Shown here in pieces: positions 35,099 to 45,830 of a DNA stretch of 64,000 nucleotides (the stretch's first letter is position 1; each line of letters opens with the position of its first letter). The position numbers and the translations under genes were made by a program. Origin of the DNA: Pseudoscleropodium purum (lineage: Eukaryota; Streptophyta; Bryopsida; Hypnales; Brachytheciaceae); NCBI GenBank assembly GCA_963969395.1, contig OZ017801.1, positions 13,893,611-13,957,610 of the forward strand, in the 5' to 3' direction. The notes under the pieces are model-generated. The model was not told where the DNA came from. It did no database searches and worked only from the letters and a program-made list of their open reading frames with translations.

Positions 35099-38000
35099 AT
35101 GGTGGCCAAACCGACGGGGGATTTTTCTCCTTGGTTTAGTGTGCAAGAGGGTGGTAAAGTAAAATGTAGGCTTTGCAAAGCGAGCATGTCAAGGAAGCTC
35201 AGCCGTATATTCAGCCACTTAGGCTATTCTGGGCTTGAAGGTGTACGTGATAAAGGGGTGAGCCTTTGTCCACGATTACCAATGGCAGTTCGAGATTTAT
35301 TTCGGCATTGCGAAGGAGTTTTTCCAAAACACGTTGTAATGGACAATGTGGATGGCAACCCTGGCCCTTCAGATGTTCAAGAGTTTTTGGCCGGAAAGGC
35401 TGTGTCACATTCTGACTACGAAGATTCTTGTCCAGCGTCCAAAGAATTGGTATCAATGGTATGTGCCACAACTGAAATGACTTTGAGTACGGAAGTTTCT
35501 AGTGAACGTGAAACCCCGAGGGCATCAAGTTCTAGGCCTCAGAGGCAAGGCAGCTTAGTGAATGGGTTTGAAGAAGGTCATAGACGCAAATTACATTCAG
35601 TGTGGGCAAATTTTTTTTATTCGGCGAACATACCATTTTCCGTGGCTCGAAATCCAGCTTTTAAAGAAGCAGTGAAGAAAACGGCTGCGTTTGGTAGGCC
35701 ATACATTCCTCCCTTATACCACGACCTTCAATACAAATTGTTGAATGAGGCGAAGACCAACATTCAGACACAGTTGAATGCACGGACTGAAGATAGCATT
35801 CGAAAATTTGGAGCAACATTGTCCATTGATGGATAGAGCTCAGTGACTAATCGACCTCTCATCAATATCATGCTTGTATCATCCGCAGGTGAAGAATTTC
35901 TTGGATCTGTGGATACAAGTGGTTGTGAAAAAAATGCGGAGTACTTGGCAGTTGTGTTGGAAAAGTTCATTGAACAAGTGGGGTCCAAGAACGTCGTGTT
36001 AATAACTACGGATAATGCTCCCATGAATCCGTCCACATGGGATGTAATATCTGCAAAATATCCTCATATTTTTTACCAAGGGTGCGTGGTATATGCATTG
36101 AATTTGTTGTTGAAGGATTGGGCTGCACAGAAATGGATTGCTTCCAAATTGGATAAAGGAGTTCTTGTAGCTAAATTTATTAGGAAGAGTTATATGCCAC
36201 TAGCTCTATTGCGAAAGTATTCGCCAAATCTTGGTCTTTTGATGCCTGGGGATACAAGGTTCGCCTCTAAATTTATCATAATGGAGCGTTTGACAAATTT
36301 GAGAGGAGCATTGGAACAAACGGTGGTAGATCCGCAATGGGTTGAGTATGTACATACTCTCAAGAAGAAACGTGGAGCTAAAGTCCAACCAAAAGACTTG
36401 GCCTTAGCGGTGAAGAAAATTGTTCTTGATGACCATTTTTGGAATCGGTCCATCAATTATGTGGAGATGGTTGAACCAATCATATGTGCACTCCGCGATT
36501 TGGATTCAAAATCACCATGCATGGGGAAGGTGTTGCATATCATGAGGAAATTAGAGAAGCACGTGAACGGATTACAAAGTCCACCATTTTGTTTGCTAGA
36601 AGAACTTGCAATTCCATTGGTACAGTCTTTTTATGCCCGAAGAAGAATGGTGGACAACGATCTCCAATCAGCCGCAGCTCTTTTGAATCCATACCTTCTT
36701 CATGACAAAGAGCTAGCGGATGACGCAAATGCAATGTCAGGATGTAAGAAAGTTTTGGAGAGAATATGTAAACCGGATGAATATGCAGCAGTGGTGAAGG
36801 AATTTGTAGCTTTTCGACACAAGGAACCTCCATTCCACAATATGTTGAATCCGGGAGATCAAATGTTGTCCGCACATGCTTGGTGGGATTTTGAAGGTGC
36901 ATGTGGCAAGTTTATAGCTCCATTAGCGAAGAGGATATTGGCTCAACCGGTGTCATCATCTTCATGTGAACGAAATTGGAGCAACTATTCTTTTGTTCAC
37001 AACAAATTTCGAAATAAATTGAAGCCGGAGAGAGCAGCGGATTTGGTGTACGTGTATACCAATTTCAAAGTATTAAACGCATCGAAGGAAAAAGATGAAA
37101 AAAAATGGTATAATGATAATGTGGATCCGATGGAATCAGAGGATTCAGATAGGCCGACGTTAGAAGACGATGATGACGATGATGACGAGGATTTGGAAAG
37201 GGCCCTTTCAGCTGTAGATGGCGGAGATGACTTCAATTGTGCGATAGCATGGGGAGATGAAGACGTTATGCAAGACTTTCCCGATTTGGTGAATGATACG
37301 CATGATTATCATCTAAACCGCAAGGATGTCGTTCCCGACAATGCAAACGATGCATATACCTTTTGTGAAGACGAGGACAATTTAGGGGGAGAGGAGAATC
37401 TACCTTCTTTAGCTGCATATTGCAATAGAACGGGATACTTGAATAGCGAAAACATTTTATCGAAAAAGACAAACACTATTGCCAAAGAGGTGAAAATCAA
37501 TGAGAATGCTATTGGTGATGAGGGGAGAAATGAAAAAGTTTTAATTTCTCAATCTCCATCTGTGGCATTAAATGTAGTGCAAGGAAACGACAAAAGAGAA
37601 GATGCGGTCATGGAGGTGGACGTTCCAAAAGATGTGGGCAACAATAGTGGTGATGAGGGGGAACCAAATATTGCGGTACAAAAAAATAATGATTCACTTG
37701 GGATGGCAGTCACAAATTCGGCAATTGTGAAGAGTGATAAAGGAAAGGAGCCAATGAAGTCAATTTTTGAAGTACCGAGATCTAGTGCTCTTCCACCAAT
37801 ACCGTTGAAGTCTGTTAGCACACGATTGAATGATTCTCAGAGCTTTGGATATGGAAAACGCCTAATGAACATTTCCAAAGAAATTTCTACAGGCGGTAAT
37901 CTACGGAAAGTAGCGTCATCACCTACAAGCCTAAGTGATACGGATAGTAATCGGATGCCATTGGCATCTTTGCGTGCTCGCATTTTAGCAAAAGGAATGG

Positions 38001-38464
38001 CGCAAGCACCGATCAAATCAACAAACGGCACTCTATTACTTCAAAAGAAAGCCAAAGTGGAGATAATCGTTCATGGACATGTCGACCCTACATCGAGATT
38101 GATGGTTCAAGAATCAAGTAACGTGAAAGCGAAAAGAGAAATGCAAACTTTTGCTATCTCTCCAGTGAAGAATAGGACCCCTCTTGATGAAAATGTTGTT
38201 ACTTTGTCAAATAGAAAGAAAAGAAAGGTTCCTATTCAAAAAGCCTTTAATCGTTCTGTCAAAGTAAAAAAAGAAAAATTAAATTCAAAAGAAGGGAGTA
38301 AACCTACTTCGAGAGAAGACTTGAAGGAGACGACGATACTTGATTCCAACAATGAAGATGACTCCGACAATGAAGATGACTCCGATAATGAAGATTTTGA
38401 ACGGAGAGCTGCAGGAGAGAGTAGTGGGGCTGAGGTTAGAGGAGATGTGGATTGGCGTCCATAG
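35099..38464 (+). pseudogene. hAT-family transposase with DUF659 domain and long acidic/basic C-terminal extension
   Basis: The first ATG of the frame is at 35099. The N-terminus has a BED-like zinc finger (VKCRLCKASMSRKLSRIFSH). A DUF659 region follows (PFSVARNPAFKEAVKKTA; LSIDG*SSVTNRPLINIM), then MPGDTRFASKFIIMERL. The hAT C-terminal dimerisation block is SSSCERNWSNYSFVHNKFRN and RAADLVYVYTNFK. A single TAG at 35834-35836 replaces the Trp of the usual DGWS; the frame is otherwise open for about 1120 codons. After the dimerisation block come about 450 more residues: an Asp/Glu run, a basic RKKRKVPIQKAF segment and DDSDNED repeats. Most hAT transposases end near the dimerisation block, so this extension is unusual. 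Confidence 0.85.
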
Positions 38465-38814
38465 GAATTGTGAAGATGTGAATTTAGATGTTTGATTGTT
38501 TAGTTGCTCATGATATATAGAGTTCATGTTGACAAATGACAATGGTTTCTTCAATCATTTTATTATAAAATTGTTTGTTTATTGATGATATACATCTCGC
38601 TGGATTTTAAAGTGATTTTGTTTCTAAATCAAAATGAAATTCAACAAAAAAAATTAAAAATATATTTCATATTTTAGCTTTTACATAAATAGTGATATAC
38701 AACTCTATTGAATCGCAATTGCAATATAAGAAAAATCAAAATCAAAATGACTTCACTCTCAATCTCTCATTGGTGAAAACAATCAAAACAAAAAACCCAA
38801 AACGGGTTTTCTAA

Positions 38815-38935
38815 GCCGCCCCGTCTGTCCACCCGGCCCCGCGCGACCGCCTTTCGACGGCGGGAGGGACGCTGCGTCCGCTAGCGTCCGGACGTCCGGA
38901 AAATGGACGCTATTTTGGGGCAGACGTAGAGATTC
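38815..38935. repeat. GC-rich subterminal array, right end of hAT element
   Basis: GCCGCCCCGTCTGTCC, GCTGCGTCCGC and GCGTCCGGACGTCCGG, matching the style and partly the sequence of the left array in inverted order. Confidence 0.7.
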
Positions 38936-38945
38936 GTCAACCCTA

Positions 38946-38953
38946 CTCAAATT
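38946..38953 (+). repeat. Target-site duplication of the hAT element, right
   Basis: CTCAAATT, identical to 29215-29222. Confidence 0.85.
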
Positions 38954-40058
38954 TGAATATTCAAATGAAAAATTAATCAGTTACCTAATTGTGAGGTCAT
39001 CTTCAAAACTATGCTCTACAAAGGTGTAATACAAATTGTACAAGTTGTAGGAATAAATTTTAATGGAAGACAAGCAATAAAAAAACATTATAATTAAAAA
39101 AATAATTTTCATATTCATATGATTTTAAAAAAAAATTATAGAAGGATGTTGCTTTAGGCATCCCATTTTAGCTTGTAGATGACTAAACATGCTTTTTAGC
39201 ATCAAAAGAATAGCTATTGTAGGGCTTCTACCAACCTAGGACCATGACTTATAGAATTTCATGACACTAAATATATGTTCAACATCAATATTTAATGTCA
39301 AGACATTACTTGAAATTTTGTGAGTAGAAGGATGTAATTGCTAAGTGATGTATTGAAAATGGTGGCATATATATTGCTAATTGATTTAGTTTGGATATGA
39401 ATCTGATTGTAATTGAGTCTATGTTATTCTAAATTTTGGAAAGTCTATGTATTCATTCAAGGGTTTGCAATATTGTTGTGCTTATAAATTTGTATCAACT
39501 TAAAAAAACCTAATTCAAAGTTCAATTTTCAGACATTCTATTATAAACCTATTTTCTTATATAAAAAAAATTTCAAACCAAAAATAACACTACTACATAT
39601 AGTTAAAAAAGCTTAAGTGATTGGTTATAGGTAGGATTTTTTTTTTCGTTTTTTATGAAGTGCCAATACAAAATGTTACAGTGGTACTCTAAATTTCAAC
39701 ACTGATCCACATATTAGATAGAAAATATCACATGTCCATAATTCTATTTTCATCTTTAATCTGATGATTCCATCTAAGATTAAAAAAAAAAATTGACGCC
39801 AATTTTATAGTGAAAAACTTCATGATCTGTTTTTGTTTTTTAGCCAATTTATTTTTTCCTGGTGCAATTTGGCACTAAAATGCCAAAAAAAACCACTTGC
39901 TTATAGGATAGTCGACATTTCTAGAAGAATACATTCACATGTCATGTGTCTCCTTAACATGACAAATTTTGAAGACATAAGGTATACAGAATGTGCAAGT
40001 ACAGGAGGCTGTTTGTATAAACTATACTTGGGAAGTGAGTGCTCATAAGCTTGATTAC
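38954..40058. other. AT-rich intergenic, no gene seen
   Basis: No coding frame or repeat boundary recognised. Confidence 0.5.
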
Positions 40059-40208
40059 TTAACCCTGTAAGAATGTGGCTTGACCCTTGACCAAAGTAGT
40101 CATCAAAATTATTTGGTTGTTGGATTAATTGGTGCATTTTTTTTTCTATAGTTAACAGTGAAGTCATCCATCAAACTACCCTGGTCCTCAACGTTCTTTC
40201 AAGGTTAA
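40059..40208. mobile_element. Small TTAA-flanked MITE
   Basis: TTAA at both ends with inverted CCCTGTAAGAATGT (left) and CCTTGAAAGAACGT (inward from the right), 11 of 14 matching. 150 bp, non-coding. Confidence 0.5.
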
Positions 40209-41263
40209 CCTTTAAATGACGTTTACCAATAGAAACAAAGAATGCACCAATTGGTCTAATAATCAAAGCATTTTAATGACTACCTTGGTCATGGAGGTTG
40301 CGTCCTTCAAGGGTTATAGTAGAAGTACCTATTTCCAACAAGCCCTTTGCAATGACTTTATAGGCTAACCTATTGTAAACAACAATTGAATGCACTATTC
40401 ATTGAAAAAGATTCTTTGTTTGTATTTCCTCGTCCGCTCATCTCTCTTCCCTCTTGGCTTACGGAGAAGTACCAATGAAAGCTAATTGTAATAGGTGAGT
40501 CTTTGAGACCAAAATGGATCCGGATGAATAATTCACATTTAAATTCAATCAAATATTCATTCTTAGGGGAAAAAAAATTCTGTTTTTTTGTTTTTTGCAT
40601 TCTTCCTCATCCTTGTGTTTGCACACATTGAATTCCGTTTCTCCACAACTTTCCCACATCATACAAGCTGAAATGCTTAAACTATCTAAAAATTTGAAGT
40701 GCTTCTACCTTAACCCTATGAAGATGGGCTCGTCTCTGCAGAAGTCATCCTTTTTAACACAATGTGCATCATCTACCATTCAAGAAAACCAAAAGTACTC
40801 ATTTGAAGACAAGCTACTCTGAAAGGTCTCTCCTTTTTGCACGAAATTCTACAGATGAACAATGGCACATCTGTCCTACATGCAAAGCTTCTTTGTCATT
40901 CATCAGACACTTAGTGTCCGCGGCAGCATTACCGGGGTAAATGCTTATATGTGATATCATAGTCCACATCTCCCCAGCTCTGCCTTGCTGCACAATTTCA
41001 CGGCAGCAATTTGGAATCCTTGCAGCACCACAGCTTTCCAACAACAACAACAAATGCTTCGCCATCCATCCGTCAGCTTGATTGTCCTGCGCTCATTAAG
41101 TACCGGTCTGTTTCCAAATTCCGATGGACAAATTCCGATGTCAGTCCTTGGCTTGTACTTTGGTCCCGTGAGGTCCTTGACAGGACACTCACAGGACAGC
41201 ACAAAAAATGCACTGCATGAACACAGCCATATTAAGTCCATAACTTACCTTACGTTATTAGTC
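40209..41263. other. Intergenic, no gene seen
   Basis: Several short open frames, none with recognisable similarity. Confidence 0.45.
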
Positions 41264-41266
41264 TTA

Positions 41267-41620
41267 GGGCCGCTTCACACATGGGCCCAAGGTTGAGAGT
41301 CCGTCAGCCTCCACCAATCAAATTTCAGAAAACTCCAACTTTGGCCTCTCGACCCTTCACATTAGGTAGCACAATCCAAAGTTCGTCACCCTCCAAAGTG
41401 CCTACATGGAAGTCTAAGCTCCTACATAGCAATGGCCTCACGACGAACTCTCGACCAAAGTTTGGGTCGCCACTTTGTGGCGACCCAAACTTTGGTTGAA
41501 AGTCTATTGAATTGTTCATTTATTGCCTATTTATTGCCCATTTCTTTGGACTCTCACCCAAAGTTTGGCCATGAACTCCCACGGCCTCTCGACTTGGTCG
41601 ACCCATATGTGAAGCGCCCC
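41267..41620. mobile_element. Tourist-like MITE with internal perfect hairpin
   Basis: The ends are GGGCCGCTTCACACATGGG and, inward from the right, GGGGCGCTTCACATATGGG. They are flanked by TTA at 41264-41266 and 41621-41623, which fits a PIF/Harbinger (Tourist) 3-bp target site. Inside, 41454-41496 is a perfect 20-bp inverted repeat (ACCAAAGTTTGGGTCGCCAC) around a TTT loop. Confidence 0.7.
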
Positions 41621-41623
41621 TTA

Positions 41624-42183
41624 TTAACCTTGTAACGCTATCACAGACACTAAGTGTCTGATGGATGACAGAGAATTCTCTTGCATAAGGTGGTAGGTCC
41701 ATAAAGCGACCATTTAAAGGCTGGAATTGATTTTGGGGGAGGTATAATTTCTTGAAATATTTTTCAATAAATTTTCCATGATAGACAAGTGAAATTAGCA
41801 TCTAACCCAAGTCATTTCATGTTTTTTTGGAGCTTTGTGAAAATAGTTATGAAATTTTGAAGTGGATATGATATAGGACTCTAAAAGCGTCCACCTTCTA
41901 AAATGTACACTATTAATACATTGTTGAAGACTACAAAAAGAAACATGTACATACATTGTACATTTGTGGAAGTGGGCGCTTTTAGAGCCTAGGCCCTTTT
42001 TGAACCTCCTACCTTAGGACAAAAGTGCAACTATTCATTCTTAGAGATTTGTTGTGAAAAGGGAACATCTTTTACAGAAGTTTGACTTCCAATGAATGTT
42101 TTTCCTTTTCATTAAGCAACTCATTCCCACAGTATGAAAAAATGATGATTTCTTCAAAGACTAGCCTGTCCTTACAGGGTTAA
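41624..42183. mobile_element. TTAA-flanked MITE, ACTAAGTGTC family, copy 2
   Basis: TTAA at both ends, with inverted CCTTGTAACGC (left) and CCCTGTAAGGACAGG (inward from the right). Shares GACACTAAGTGTCTGATGGA and the GTTGTGAAAAGGGAAC block with 3372-3603. A further degenerate match lies around 42370-42540. Confidence 0.65.
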
Positions 42184-43189
42184 CTTAGTTTCCAAAAAAT
42201 GTTCAAAACATGTGTTGGTGAATGGAATAATTTAGTGATGAGTCTTTCAATTCAAACAAAAGTTGTGAATGATGACCTATATGGTAGCTAAACTATTTTC
42301 AACCATGTAACCCTTGAATGTCAAGGTAGACATAGTTTGTGTCAAATGAATGCCAGGGAATCAAATTGTATAGGACAAAAGCGCAACTAACTTATTCATC
42401 TTCAAAATTTGTTTTGGAAAGGAAAGATCTTCTACATTAGTATGACTTGCAATGACTACTTCTACAATTTTGGTGGCTAGAGTAGTGATTCACACAACAA
42501 TAGAAAAGAATGATTTTGAGGATCATCCCTTCAGCATTTAAGGACTAAGCAATTATGTGTATGTGGAGTACATGTTTCTTGAGAAATATAGTTTAGAAGG
42601 ATTCCATATTTTTTCAGAATTTTATTTCTCAAAACATAATTATTATGAATTTTTTAGTTGAAGATTATGTTGACCTATTCTTGTCATATAGGTCTTCCTA
42701 TTTTCAACCATGGGCTAGTTGCAAAATTGACCAAAAATGCATCCAACCATAACATACCATGATTGCATTGGGAATTTTGCCATAATTAATCATTGTTTTT
42801 CTCCATTAATCATTTGGGATTGTAAAGAGAGTAGCCTATATAATAAGAATAGATCTTTAGTTGGAAATGAATCGGCTACCATAGACTAAAGTGATCCATG
42901 TTACCCTCTTTTTTTTGGCACTATGGGGTCAAACTACACCATTTCAAAATAAATTTCTACTTTTTGCTAGATAGAAGTAATTTTTTTTGTCAAAATTTTA
43001 CCATTTCTATCAAAAATGTGGATGAAGTTTCCAAATTTGAATGAAAAAGTGCATAAATATGATTGAAAAGTATTTTTTGATCTATAAGATGGATGAATAT
43101 AGAAATATAATGCTCACCAAATTTTAAGTTATTGCCATCCGGACACTATCTTAGAAAGTAAAAAAAGGACAATATTCCATGTAGTTGGA
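42184..43189. other. AT-rich intergenic, no gene seen
   Basis: Only the degenerate MITE similarity around 42370-42540 was noted. Confidence 0.4.
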
Positions 43190-43293
43190 TCGAGGATTGT
43201 TATTATGTGAGCATAGGAATATGAGCCCATGAGCCTAGGATACTACATACCTATATTATAGGTGTATATACTTTAAAAATTGTCTATGATTAT

Positions 43294-43344
<51 letters not shown>

Positions 43345-43475
43345 TACAAACACCTATATTATAGATGTTTATGATACATATACCTTCTATAGTATCTAAT
43401 ATCTATATTATAAGTACCTATATTGTGGGTACAATGCTCAAAAGCTCACATTCTTGGGCTGACATATTAGCATCA
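43190..43475 (+). repeat. Dispersed repeat, copy 1
   Basis: Matches 45575-45830 in order: TTATTATGTGAGCATA, ATACTACATACCTATATTAT, TTGTCTATGATTATAG, GATACATA and CTCACAT blocks. It includes a CT and AT microsatellite at 43296-43344 that the other copy lacks. Confidence 0.65.
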
Positions 43476-44701
43476 TTGATCATAGCTTGAAATGGGTTGA
43501 AATGATGTTATTGTTAGCAAAAAAAATTGAGCATTTTGTCCAACTAGAAGACCATTTTGATACTCAAAAAAATAATATATATTTTAATAAAAATTTGAAA
43601 GTAAACAATCAATATTCTCTAAATTCAATTGTAAATAAAATATTTATTTATTTAGTGATACTCAAAAGGGTTGTTTTTGACACGAAATTTAATAAAAAAA
43701 ATTTCCATTGTTAATGGTGGTTTATAAAAGGTTTTACTATTTCTTCTTTATTGAGGTAATTTTGAAAAGCAAGTTTTTGAACTATGAAAGTGACCTTTTG
43801 AATCAAAGGATACACATTCTTTGAAGTGTAAAATATTTACAAGGAAAAGGTTTTGAAATTATATATTGTGAAGATGTTTGGAAACTAATGGGTTATTCTT
43901 AAAATAATTGGACTAATGAGATAAAAATACTTGTTGGAGATGTTGGTGCTTGAAAGGATGAAAACAATTCAATGATCAATTCATTTAAACACTTTTATCA
44001 TAAGACAAATGGTGAACCATTGTCAATGGTCAATATTTACTATATAATGTCATCTCCATTGCATAGTAGGACAAGAATTAGACTCACATTGTCAAAAGTT
44101 ACTTTATCATGTCATAACCTATTCATATATTAATTTAGACACATATAAAGATCTCAATTTTCAATTCTTGCCATTTCTTTACATATAAATAAATGTTTTG
44201 GATCAATTGTAAGAATATATGACTATATGTATAAAGCTTTTCTTTTTTTAAAAATTGTTTAATGAATTTTACATTTATAAGTAGGATTATTCAAAATTAT
44301 AAAACCAATGTAGCTATGTAGTGCATTTGTGACAAAAAAAATCTATCCTACCTAAATTTAGTTTTAAAAGCTCTTGAATTTTTATTTATATACATGGAGA
44401 CCTTTGAATCACTCCATTTTAAATAATGAAATAAAAGTTATGATGAATCTTAGGTTGCATGTAGTTATGGAATCTCTATTCTAAGATAAACTTTGAAGTC
44501 CTTTAAGTCAATTTTCAATATTTTTGAAAGAAAAAAAGCATTGAATGTAGATTGTTTATTACAACATTAAAACTCTACAAAAGAAAATTAAGAAATTAAA
44601 GCTCTTGAATTGTTTTAATTTCTTAATTTCTTAAAAAGGTGATTTTCTAAGAATTTTTTTGAACTATATGGGCTACCTACAATTGATTGAAACTATATAT
44701 C

Positions 44702-44971
44702 CATTAGAAGAGTTTGGGGTGAGCAAGAAGGTCATTTCAGCTCGCTTTTCCAGTAGTCCCCCTTATTGTTAAAGAACATTAGGCTATTAGAATTAAAAAA
44801 TAAATGAAAATAAAAATGAAAATTTTATTTTATTTATTTTTTTTTGAATTTAAAAAAAAAAATGATGTGGCAATTGTTCTGCCACATTCAACAGCAACTG
44901 CCGTAAGTTCCAACGGATTGACAACCCTAAGGAGTTCATAGCCCTCCAGACTAGGTGAATCTCCTCTAATG
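44702..44971. mobile_element. MITE with CATTAGARGA ends, copy 1
   Basis: Starts CATTAGAAGAG and ends with the inverse CTCCTCTAATG; 270 bp. The middle is A/T-rich, followed by GATGTGGCA...GCCACA-like sequence that the family shares. Confidence 0.65.
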
Positions 44972-45215
44972 ACACAATAACTTTTTATCCATGTACTCCA
45001 AAAAATTATGAAAATTGTTGGACCTTAAAGGTGTTCCTTGGGTACATATTATGTGAAAATTTTAAACAAAATAAAATAAATTTTTTGTTTGTAGTGACTT
45101 CTTTAAAATTGCTATGTTGCCAAAATGTATTTTAGTCTTTTACGGGTTAAAATTTGAAGAAGTTGGTATCCATCTAAAGTGTAGTGTTATCTCAAGTTTC
45201 AAAAGTTGAATTTCA

Positions 45216-45482
45216 CATTAGAAGAGGTTTGAGGGGTCTAACAGCCTATTTCAGGCCTGTTCCCCTGTAGCTGTTCCTTGCAGTGATGGGAATGGCCTAT
45301 TGTCAGAATTTTTTTTTCATTAAAAAAAAAAAAAAAAATCTCCAAATGCAAAAAAATAAAAAAATTTGGTCAATGATGTGGCAGGGGCTCGGCCACGTCA
45401 GATTGTTGCGCCAAACCAGTTTCCTATGTTTGCAAGCTGTGATAACTCGCAGGCATCCAAAGGCCCCAAAAATCTTCTAATG
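45216..45482. mobile_element. MITE with CATTAGARGA ends, copy 2
   Basis: Starts CATTAGAAGAGGTTTGAGGG and ends AATCTTCTAATG; 267 bp. Shares GATGTGGCAGGGGCTCGGCC-type sequence and a CTCGCA block near the right end with the other copies. Confidence 0.7.
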
Positions 45483-45574
45483 TATGCATATTCACTACCA
45501 TCCTTGCAAGGAATGAACATTTGAATTTGTATAAAGTTCATAATTTTCAGTTTAGTTGCAATGTATTAGTTGAA

Positions 45575-45830
45575 GGTTGCTATTATGTGAGTATAAGAGT
45601 GTGAGCCTACTCTAAACCTATAATACTACACACCTATGTTATAGGTGTATATATTATAGAAACTGTCTATGATTATAGGATATATATGTTACAAATACCA
45701 TATTATAGTTGTTTATGATACATACTCCTTTTATAGTGTTTAGTATTTATATTATAGGTACCTATATTGTAAGCTCAAGCTCGCATTTTTAGGCTCACAT
45801 ACCATCACCATTGATTACTAAGCAACAAAC
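45575..45830 (+). repeat. Dispersed repeat, copy 2
   Basis: Second copy of the 43190-43475 repeat, without the long microsatellite. Confidence 0.65.

Larger units (their letters stand above)
29223..38945. mobile_element. 9.7-kb hAT element carrying a kinase-like gene and a hAT transposase
   Basis: The ends are CAGGGTTGAC (left) and, read inward from the right, TAGGGTTGAC. They are flanked by a perfect 8-bp direct repeat CTCAAATT at 29215-29222 and 38946-38953. A CAGGG terminus and an 8-bp target duplication are the hAT hallmarks. Inside are GC-rich CCGTCCGCCCC arrays at both ends and at two internal places, a kinase-like gene (minus strand) and the transposase (plus strand). The arrangement could be one large element, or two units (29223 to about 31770 and about 34610 to 38945) moved together through their outer ends. 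Confidence 0.8.
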
